In this document: positions 58,181 to 64,000 of the stretch, one piece after another | Layout of the letters: each line of letters starts with the position of its first letter | Position numbering within the stretch: the stretch's first letter is position 1 | Assembly: GCF_017104965.1 (NCBI RefSeq) | Contig: NZ_JAAGPR010000014.1 | Span: 62,001-126,000, forward strand | Length of the DNA: 64,000 nucleotides | Direction of reading: 5' to 3' | Source: Paraburkholderia sp. Ac-20340 | GTDB taxonomy: Bacteria; Pseudomonadota; Gammaproteobacteria; Burkholderiales; Burkholderiaceae | Notes under the pieces: generated by a model | The model's database searches: none | Told to the model about the DNA's origin: nothing | The model's input: the letters and a program-made list of their open reading frames with translations, nothing else | Program-made: the position numbers and the translations under genes

Positions 58181-58927
58181 ATGTACAAACTCGTACTCAT
58201 CCGCCACGGCGAATCGACCTGGAACAAGGAAAACCGCTTCACCGGCTGGGTGGACGTCGACCTGACCGAACAGGGCAACCGCGAAGCCCAGCAGGCCGGC
58301 CAGCTGCTCAAGGCTTCGGGCTTTGCGTTCGACATCGCCTATACGTCGGTGCTCAAGCGCGCGATCCGCACGCTCTGGCACGTCCAGGACCAGATGGACC
58401 AGATGTACCTGCCCGTCGTCCACTCGTGGCGCCTGAACGAGCGCCACTACGGCGCGCTTTCGGGTCTGAACAAGGCCGAAACGGCCGCCAAATACGGCGA
58501 CGAACAGGTCCTCGTCTGGCGCCGCAGCTACGACACGCCGCCGCCCGCGCTCGATCCGTCGGACGATCGCACCGCCTACAACGACCCGCGCTACGCGAAA
58601 GTGCCGCGCGAAGAGCTGCCGCTCACGGAATGCCTGAAGGACACCGTGGCGCGCGTGCTGCCGTTGTGGAACGAGTCGATCGCCCCGGCCATCAAGGCGG
58701 GCAAGAAGATCGTGATCGCCGCGCACGGCAACTCGATCCGCGCGCTCGTGAAGTACCTCGACGGCATTTCGGACACCGACATCGTCGGCCTGAACATTCC
58801 GAACGGCGTGCCGCTCGTCTATGAACTGGACGAGAACCTCAAGCCCATCACGCACTACTACCTGGGCGACGCCGATGCCATCGCCAAGGCGCAGGCTGCC
58901 GTGGCGAACCAGGGCAAGGCGGGCTGA
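58181..58927 (+). CDS. gpmA: 2,3-bisphosphoglycerate-dependent phosphoglycerate mutase
   Basis: A 248-residue dPGM interconverting 3- and 2-phosphoglycerate in glycolysis. The phospho-His motif LIRHGESTWNKENRFTGW is at the N terminus, and RHYGALSGLNKAETAAKYG and VIAAHGNSIRALVKYL give the other catalytic residues. The start MYKLVL at 58181 is chosen; the in-frame sequence upstream lies in the intergenic region. Confidence 0.97.
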   Translation: MYKLVLIRHGESTWNKENRFTGWVDVDLTEQGNREAQQAGQLLKASGFAFDIAYTSVLKRAIRTLWHVQDQMDQMYLPVVHSWRLNERHYGALSGLNKAETAAKYGDEQVLVWRRSYDTPPPALDPSDDRTAYNDPRYAKVPREELPLTECLKDTVARVLPLWNESIAPAIKAGKKIVIAAHGNSIRALVKYLDGISDTDIVGLNIPNGVPLVYELDENLKPITHYYLGDADAIAKAQAAVANQGKAG

Positions 58928-58972
58928 ACCCAAGCGGGTTGAACCCATCTTTTCCCTGCTCTGCATCACATT

Positions 58973-59004
58973 CACCGGCCGTGCGCGCCACGCCTCGGCC
59001 GGTG
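58973..59004 (+). terminator. Hairpin downstream of gpmA
   Basis: CACCGGCC pairs with GGCCGGTG (8 bp, 16-nt loop), without a T run. The remaining 320 bp before ctpA holds a possible TATACT -10 at 59260-59265 and no convincing gene. Confidence 0.35.
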
Positions 59005-59325
59005 GGTGCTTGCGCGACGCGCGCCGCCGCGCGCCTCTTGCGCCCGCGCAAAGTCGCGTTCAAGACCGATCCAGTATTTCCTGCCGATTTGCGTGCGCTC
59101 ACTGGCAAAGCTGCCAGCTGCCCGACACATCGCTGCCAGACCCGCACCCAGCAAGGCTCTGCGGCACGCGCCTTGCGAACCCGCAGGCATTCCGACTGTC
59201 GAACCCGCAACGTTCGTCCCTGCATCGCGCCTTATATACAGGGCGGCCGGGTGTGCAGTTATACTTGTCCGTCGCTTTTCCATTAGACGCTGCCACGCGC
59301 CTTTCGACCGCACGCAACAACCTCT

Positions 59326-60897
59326 ATGCGAAAGAACCTAAAAAACATCGGCCTGATTGCCGCTGGCCTCGCGACCGGCGTATTTGCCACGCTGCAGATT
59401 TCCGCCGAGGCGCAGCAAACCCAGCAGACGGTGATCGAGCCGCTGCCACTCGACCAGCTCCGGCTTTTCGCCGAAGTCTTCGGTCAGATCAAGCATGAGT
59501 ACGTCACGCCGGTCGACGACAAGAAGCTCCTCACCGCTGCCATCAAGGGCATGGTGTCGAGTCTCGACCCGCACTCGTCGTATCTCGACAAGACCGACTA
59601 CCAGGAACTCCAGGAACAGACCAAGGGCCGCTTCGCGGGCCTCGGCATCGAGATCTCCTCGGAAGACGGCCTCATCAAGGTGATCTCGCCGATCGAAGAC
59701 ACGCCCGCGTTCCGCGCCGGCATCCGTCCGGGCGACCTGATCACGCGTATCAACGACAAGCCCGTGCGCGGCATGACGCTCGACCAGGCGGTCAAGCAGA
59801 TGCGCGGCGACCCGGGCACCAAGGTCACGCTCACGATCTTCCGCAAGACCGACGACCGCACCTTCCCGCTCACGATCACGCGCGCCATCATCAAGGTGCA
59901 GTCCGTGAAGTCGAAGATCCTGCAGCCGGGCTACGCGTACATCCGCATCACGAGCTTCCAGGAACGCACCACGCCTGACCTCGCAGCCAAGCTGCAGGAC
60001 ATCGCGCGTCAGGAGCCGAACCTCAAGGGCCTCATTCTCGACCTGCGCAACAACGGCGGCGGTCTGCTGCAGAGCGCGGTCGGTGTCGCGGGCGCATTCC
60101 TGCCGGCGGATTCGGTCGTCGTTTCGACGAACGGCCAGATCCCCGATTCCAAGCAGGTCTATCGCGACAACTACGAGAACTACCGCCTGCCGTCGTTCGA
60201 CGGCGATCCGCTCAAGGGCGAAGCAGCCGAGTTCAAGACCGTGCCGATGATCGTGCTGACCAACGCCTACTCGGCGTCGGCATCGGAAATCGTCGCGGGT
60301 GCGCTGCAGGACCAGAAGCGTGCGCTGATCATCGGCAAGACGACGTTCGGCAAGGGTTCGGTGCAGACCGTGCGCCCGATGACGGCCGACACGGCACTGC
60401 GTCTGACCACGGCGTACTACTACACGCCGAGCGGCCGTTCGATCCAGAACAAGGGCATCCGTCCTGATGTTGCGGTCGATCAATACGCCGAAGGCGATCC
60501 GGACGACGCACTCGTCACGCGCGAAGTCGACTACTCGAACCACCTTGCGAACACGCAGGACCCGGACGAGAAGAAGGAACAGGATCAGCGCGAGCAGGAA
60601 CGCATGGACATGCTGCGTCAGCTCGAAGAGCAGAACGACAAGAAGACGCCGGAACAGCGCCAGAAGGATCGCGAGCGCAAGCCGGTCGAATTCGGTTCCA
60701 CCGACGACTTCATGCTCCAGCAAGCCCTGAACAAGCTGCAGGGCAAGCCGGTGACGGAATCGAAGTCGCCGATGGAGCGTCGTCTCGCGCAAGCCAAGCC
60801 GCCTACGTCGGCATCGGCGCCTATCGCTGTGAAGCCGTCGGCTTCGGCAGTGCCGGGTGCATCGACGCCGGCTCCGGCCACGGCGCCTGCGAAGTAA
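59326..60897 (+). CDS. ctpA: C-terminal processing protease, S41 family
   Basis: A 523-residue periplasmic serine protease. N-terminal signal/anchor (about 5-28), PDZ domain (about 95-185, GLGIEISSEDGLIKVISPIEDTPAFRAGIRPGDLITRI in outline), and the catalytic S41 domain with NAYSASASEIVAGALQD and the Lys in GKTTFGKGSVQT. It probably trims or degrades envelope proteins. A charged Gln/Glu/Arg-rich region (about 405-460) and a Ser/Pro/Ala-rich tail follow. It stands alone between gpmA and the MoeB-family gene. Confidence 0.95.
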   Translation: MRKNLKNIGLIAAGLATGVFATLQISAEAQQTQQTVIEPLPLDQLRLFAEVFGQIKHEYVTPVDDKKLLTAAIKGMVSSLDPHSSYLDKTDYQELQEQTKGRFAGLGIEISSEDGLIKVISPIEDTPAFRAGIRPGDLITRINDKPVRGMTLDQAVKQMRGDPGTKVTLTIFRKTDDRTFPLTITRAIIKVQSVKSKILQPGYAYIRITSFQERTTPDLAAKLQDIARQEPNLKGLILDLRNNGGGLLQSAVGVAGAFLPADSVVVSTNGQIPDSKQVYRDNYENYRLPSFDGDPLKGEAAEFKTVPMIVLTNAYSASASEIVAGALQDQKRALIIGKTTFGKGSVQTVRPMTADTALRLTTAYYYTPSGRSIQNKGIRPDVAVDQYAEGDPDDALVTREVDYSNHLANTQDPDEKKEQDQREQERMDMLRQLEEQNDKKTPEQRQKDRERKPVEFGSTDDFMLQQALNKLQGKPVTESKSPMERRLAQAKPPTSASAPIAVKPSASAVPGASTPAPATAPAK

Positions 60898-60917
60898 GAC
60901 GTAGCGTCACGCAAAAT

Positions 60918-60948
60918 CCAGGCAACACCAGGCAACATCCAGGCAGTA
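60918..60948. repeat. Three 10-bp direct repeats after ctpA
   Basis: CCAGGCAACA occurs twice in tandem (60918-60927, 60928-60937), with a third variant CCAGGCAGTA at 60939-60948. Confidence 0.7.
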
Positions 60949-60952
60949 CCCG

Positions 60953-60993
60953 CCTTGCGGCCCTTCGCGCTTCACGCGCCAAGGGCCGCAAGG
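60953..60993 (+). terminator. 13-bp perfect hairpin after ctpA
   Basis: CCTTGCGGCCCTT (60953-60965) pairs exactly with AAGGGCCGCAAGG (60981-60993); the 15-nt loop itself can form CGCG/CGCG. No T run follows, so it may protect the 3' end rather than terminate. Confidence 0.5.
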
Positions 60994-61089
60994 CCATCTG
61001 CGCCAGCGCCGGTACAATAGGCGGTCTGTACTTCTGGCGCGCGTCGCGGCCTCCCGGCCCATCGTCGCGCCCGCACCGTGCGCATTGCG

Positions 61090-61845
61090 ATGAACGACGA
61101 CCAACTCCTCCGCTATTCCCGCCACATTCTCGTCGACGAGATCGGCATCGAGGCGCAGCAGCGCTTTCTCGACGCGCACGCGCTCGTGATCGGCGCGGGC
61201 GGCCTTGGCTCGCCGGCGGCCATGTATCTCGCCGCTTCGGGCGTGGGCACGCTCACGCTCGTCGATAACGACACCGTCGATCTCACCAATCTGCAGCGGC
61301 AGATCATGCACGAGACGGCTTCGGTTGGCCGCGCCAAGGTCGAGTCGGGCCGCGAGGCCATCGCGCGCCTGAATCCCGAGGTGAAGGTGAACGCCGTGCA
61401 GGCGCGCATCGACGACGCCTGGCTCGACGAACACGTGCCGCGCGCAAGCGTCGTGCTCGATTGCACCGACAACTTCGCCACGCGCCATGCCATCAACCGC
61501 GCCTGCGTGAAGCATGGCGTGCCGCTGGTGTCGGGCGCGGCGCTGCGCTTCGACGGCCAGATCAGCACCTTCGATTTCCGCGACGAAAGCTCGCCCTGCT
61601 ACGCCTGCGTGTTCCCCGAAGATCAGCCTTTCGAGGAAGTGGCGTGTTCGACCATGGGCGTATTCGCGCCGACGGTCGGCATCATCGGAGCGATGCAGGC
61701 GGCGGAAGCGCTGCGCGTGGTCGGCGAGATCGGCACGCCGCTGGTCGGGCGGCTCATGATGCTCGATTCGCTGCGCATGGAATGGAACACGATGCGCATC
61801 GCACGTCAGCCCGACTGCCCGGTTTGCGGCGAGCGGCACGCGTAA
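61090..61845 (+). CDS. moeB: HesA/MoeB/ThiF family adenylyltransferase
   Basis: A 251-residue E1-like enzyme that adenylates the C-terminal Gly-Gly of a small sulfur carrier (MoaD or ThiS). N-terminal YSRHILVDEIGIEAQQRFLDA, the Rossmann ATP site ALVIGAGGLGSPAAMYLAASGVG, catalytic Cys in VACSTMGVFAPTVG, and zinc ligands CYAC and CPVC are present. Whether it serves molybdopterin or thiamine synthesis cannot be decided without linked genes. ATG at 61090; an in-frame GTG four codons upstream is possible. Confidence 0.88.
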   Translation: MNDDQLLRYSRHILVDEIGIEAQQRFLDAHALVIGAGGLGSPAAMYLAASGVGTLTLVDNDTVDLTNLQRQIMHETASVGRAKVESGREAIARLNPEVKVNAVQARIDDAWLDEHVPRASVVLDCTDNFATRHAINRACVKHGVPLVSGAALRFDGQISTFDFRDESSPCYACVFPEDQPFEEVACSTMGVFAPTVGIIGAMQAAEALRVVGEIGTPLVGRLMMLDSLRMEWNTMRIARQPDCPVCGERHA

Positions 61846-61871
61846 CACAGCAAGCGATACGCAGTACGCAT

Positions 61872-61900
61872 AAAAAGCCCCGGCATGCCGGGGCTTTTTT
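61872..61900. terminator. Bidirectional terminator between the moeB-like gene and ptsI
   Basis: AAAAAGCCCCGGC and GCCGGGGCTTTTT form a 13-bp stem around AT with A/T runs on both sides. Confidence 0.92.
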
Positions 61901-61936
61901 GCATCGCTTGCAGCACGATAAGCGGATAAACCGCGT

Positions 61937-63682
61937 TCAGGCCTGCGCCAGACGGCCCAGCGCCGCTTCCAGTTCCTCGGGCTCGTAAGCCGCCAGTACA
62001 TCGGCGACCGGCTTTTCCAGCGCCTTCAGTTGCGAGCGCAGAATCTCCTGCTTCACCACCAGCAACTGGCTCGGGTGCATCGAAAATTCCGTGAGACCCA
62101 TGCCCAGCAGCAGACGCGTGAGTTGCGGATCGCCCGCCATCTCGCCGCACACCGAAACCGGCACGCCCGCGCGCTTCGCCTCGCGCAGCGTGTGCGAGAT
62201 CAGTTGCAGCACGGCCGGGTGCAGCGGATCGTAGAGATCGGCCACGGCGTTGTCGGCGCGATCGATCGCCAGCGTGTACTGGATCAGGTCGTTGGTGCCG
62301 ATCGAGAGGAAATCCAGACGCCGCAGGAACATCGGCAAGGCCAGCGCCGCAGCGGGAATCTCGATCATCGCGCCCACCTGCACGTTCGGATCGTAGGACA
62401 GGCCCGCGTCGTCGAGCTGGCGCTTGGCTTCGCGGATCAGGTCGAGCGTCTGGTCGATCTGCTGCGCGTGCGCGAGCATCGGAATCAGGATCTTGACCGT
62501 GCCGAACGACGACGCGCGCAGGATCGCGCGCAACTGCGTGAGGAACATCTGCGGCTCGGACAGGCTCCAGCGGATCGCGCGCAGGCCCAGCGCCGGGTTC
62601 GCGGCGGTCTCGTAGCCGTCGCTGGCGCTCATGGCGTCGAGCGGTTTATCGGCGCCCACGTCGATCGTGCGGATCGTCACGGGCAGGCCGTTCATCAATT
62701 CCGCCGCGCGCTTGTAGGCTTCGAACTGCTCGTCCTCTTCCGGCAACTGGTCCTTGTGATTCATGAACAGGAACTCGGTGCGGAACAGGCCCACGCCGGT
62801 CGCGCCCGAATCGAGCGCCGCCTGGGCGTCCTCGGGCAGTTCGATGTTCGCGCAAAGCTGGATCTTCGCGCCGCACAGCGTCTGCGTGGGCGAGAACTTC
62901 AGGCGCTGCAGCTTGCGCCGCTCGAGCGCCATCTCGCTCTGGCGATAGGTGTACTCCTCCAGCACGATGGGCGCGGGATCGACGATCACCACGCCATGAT
63001 CGCCATCGACGATGATGAGATCGTCCTGACGGATCAGCGTGCTCGCCTGCTGCACGCCCACGGCGGCCGGAATGCCCAGACTGCGCGCGACGATCGCCGT
63101 ATGCGAGGTGCGCCCGCCCAGATCGGTGACGAAGCCCTGAAACGTTTGCCCTTTGAATTGCAGCATGTCGGCGGGCGCGATGTCGTGCGCCACCACGATC
63201 ATCTCGTCGCAGCCGCCGTGCAGCGCGGGCGGCGAGGCGCCCGCGAGCGCCTTGAGCACACGCTCGACGACCTGTTCGATGTCGGCTTTGCGCTCGCGCA
63301 GGTATTCGTCTTCGACGTCGTCGAAGTGGCGCGAGAGGCGTTCGAGCTGTTCGGTCAGCGCCCACTCCACGTTGAAGCGGCGCGTGCGGATGAGGTCGAT
63401 GGTCTCCTGCACGAGCATGACGTCGTTCAGGATCATGAGGTGCACGCCAATGAACGCGCCCATTTCACTGGGGGCGTCGGCGGCGAGGTCGGCACGCAGC
63501 GTATCGAGTTCCTGCTCGACGAGCTTGAGCGCCACCCGGAAGCGCTCGATTTCGCCGTCGATCTGCGCGAGTTCGACCAGATAGTGGTCGACGTCGAGCG
63601 CAGCCGGCGCGATCAGATACGCCCGTCCGATGGCGATACCACGTGATACGGGAATTCCATGCAGCGTGAACGGCACGCGCAC
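61937..63682 (-). CDS. ptsI: Phosphoenolpyruvate-protein phosphotransferase (enzyme I)
   Basis: A 581-residue cytoplasmic enzyme I that starts PTS phosphate flow from PEP to HPr. The active His is residue 194 in GGRTSHTAIVARS; the PEP-binding TIM barrel has FLFMNHKDQLP, NPALGLRAIRWSL, and the C-terminal Cys block VSVCGEMAGDP. It parallels the EI domain of NagF, so this genome has at least two EI activities. ptsH lies upstream on the same strand, but with a 265-bp gap, a terminator-like hairpin and a separate TATAAT. Confidence 0.96.
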   Translation of the reverse strand: MRVPFTLHGIPVSRGIAIGRAYLIAPAALDVDHYLVELAQIDGEIERFRVALKLVEQELDTLRADLAADAPSEMGAFIGVHLMILNDVMLVQETIDLIRTRRFNVEWALTEQLERLSRHFDDVEDEYLRERKADIEQVVERVLKALAGASPPALHGGCDEMIVVAHDIAPADMLQFKGQTFQGFVTDLGGRTSHTAIVARSLGIPAAVGVQQASTLIRQDDLIIVDGDHGVVIVDPAPIVLEEYTYRQSEMALERRKLQRLKFSPTQTLCGAKIQLCANIELPEDAQAALDSGATGVGLFRTEFLFMNHKDQLPEEDEQFEAYKRAAELMNGLPVTIRTIDVGADKPLDAMSASDGYETAANPALGLRAIRWSLSEPQMFLTQLRAILRASSFGTVKILIPMLAHAQQIDQTLDLIREAKRQLDDAGLSYDPNVQVGAMIEIPAAALALPMFLRRLDFLSIGTNDLIQYTLAIDRADNAVADLYDPLHPAVLQLISHTLREAKRAGVPVSVCGEMAGDPQLTRLLLGMGLTEFSMHPSQLLVVKQEILRSQLKALEKPVADVLAAYEPEELEAALGRLAQA

Positions 63683-63745
63683 CTCCTCTGGTTATGTGAT
63701 GCCGCGGCAAACCGCTGCAATGCGCTCTCTCTGACCCCGGCCTTT

Positions 63746-63751
63746 ATTATA
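63746..63751 (-). promoter_or_regulatory. Candidate -10 element for ptsI
   Basis: A perfect TATAAT on the minus strand 64 bp before the ptsI start. The -35 (AGAACA at 18 bp) is weak. Confidence 0.5.
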
Positions 63752-63844
63752 AATTCCGCGCCGCGCGGATGTTCTTTTTACGCAGGATTCGCAGCGCGAA
63801 ATAGCGCTTTCTGCAGGTGTTATCGTCGCGGGGCACCAAAGAAA

Positions 63845-63866
63845 ACGCCGCGTTCGAACGCGGCGT
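63845..63866 (-). terminator. Terminator-like hairpin between ptsH and ptsI
   Basis: ACGCCGCGTTC followed directly by its reverse complement (22 bp palindrome), then TTTTCTTT on the minus strand. It would end or attenuate ptsH transcripts before ptsI. Confidence 0.65.
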
Positions 63867-63948
63867 CGTGGCTTTGGCTTTCGTCCGTCGAAACGGAGCA
63901 GTGAGGCGCTTTTCCAGGACGCCTTTATTACTTGCTTACTGCGCGTGC

Positions 63949-64000
63949 TTATTGACCTTCGCCGAATTTATCGGCGATCAGCTTGAGCAGCGCGCCCATC
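63949..64000 (-). CDS. ptsH: Phosphocarrier protein HPr, C-terminal fragment
   Basis: Only the last 16 codons and the stop lie in the window (MGALLKLIADKFGEGQ). This ends like betaproteobacterial HPr proteins, and the location just upstream of ptsI on the same strand supports it. The rest of the gene is beyond the window, so the phospho-His and Ser cannot be checked. Confidence 0.8.
   Translation of the reverse strand, partial: MGALLKLIADKFGEGQ

Noticed and set aside
58928..59325. Possible small RNA or gene in the gpmA-ctpA gap
   Set aside because: Only a hairpin without a U tract and a weak -10 were seen; no reading frame or RNA family is recognisable.

Overview
The window looks like chromosomal DNA of a Burkholderiaceae betaproteobacterium of the Paraburkholderia/Caballeronia/Burkholderia type. 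This is an inference from the high GC content, the gene order, and family-level recognition of the proteins. Nearly everything is housekeeping or respiratory DNA with normal gene density. I see no prophage, insertion sequence, integron or CRISPR array. One short stretch (about 39.3-39.7 kb) has lower GC than its surroundings.

Layout. 0-8.5 kb: the lipopolysaccharide export and nitrogen-PTS block kdsC-lptC-lptA-lptB-rpoN-hpf-ptsN-hprK-rapZ, then a LON-domain protein. 8.5-10.5 kb (minus strand): the oxidized-guanine repair genes mutM and mutY. 10.7-18.1 kb: a TPR protein, lolB, ispE, tRNA-Gln(TTG), prs, rplY, pth and hisC. 18.1-24 kb: ferredoxin, coaD and rsmD (minus), ftsY (plus), maleylacetoacetate isomerase and an FAH-family hydrolase (minus), and ybiB (plus). 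24-28.3 kb: leuA behind what reads as a leucine attenuator, an NTF2-like protein, and rpoH behind a perfect CIRCE element. 28.7-31.7 kb: cytochrome bd oxidase cydPAB. 31.8-39.3 kb (minus): an N-acetylglucosamine PTS operon, nagR-nagA-SIS isomerase/deaminase-nagF(EIIA-HPr-EI)-nagE. 39.7-41 kb: a MarR regulator and an orphan MetQ-like binding protein. 41.3-52.1 kb (minus): the aa3 cytochrome c oxidase and heme A biogenesis cluster. 52.4-58 kb: a BioC-like methyltransferase, comF, trmL, a macro-domain protein, and rhodanese-grxC-secB-gpsA. 58.2-64 kb: gpmA, ctpA, a MoeB/ThiF-family protein, ptsI and the 3' end of ptsH.

How the parts connect. Phosphotransfer proteins sit at three places: ptsN/hprK/rapZ, nagE/nagF, and ptsI/ptsH. 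The HPr domain fused inside NagF keeps both the phospho-His and a Ser exactly 31 residues later, the same spacing as His15/Ser46 of free HPr, so HprK could act on it. Two terminal oxidases are also encoded here, a bd type (cydPAB) and an aa3 type (ctaCDE with its assembly factors).

The observations I rate highest are these. (1) A 23-codon leader with five rare CTA Leu codons and a 12-bp hairpin over the control codons upstream of leuA, followed by a small ORF that overlaps the leuA start. (2) A perfect 32-bp palindrome abutting a perfect 13-bp tandem duplication between grxC and secB. (3) A CIRCE operator whose arms overlap a candidate rpoH promoter. (4) A cytochrome oxidase subunit II fused to cytochrome c and to an OmpA-like domain. 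(5) A second EIIB-like domain in NagE that lacks its cysteine. (6) A strong promoter inside ispE that would serve tRNA-Gln and prs.
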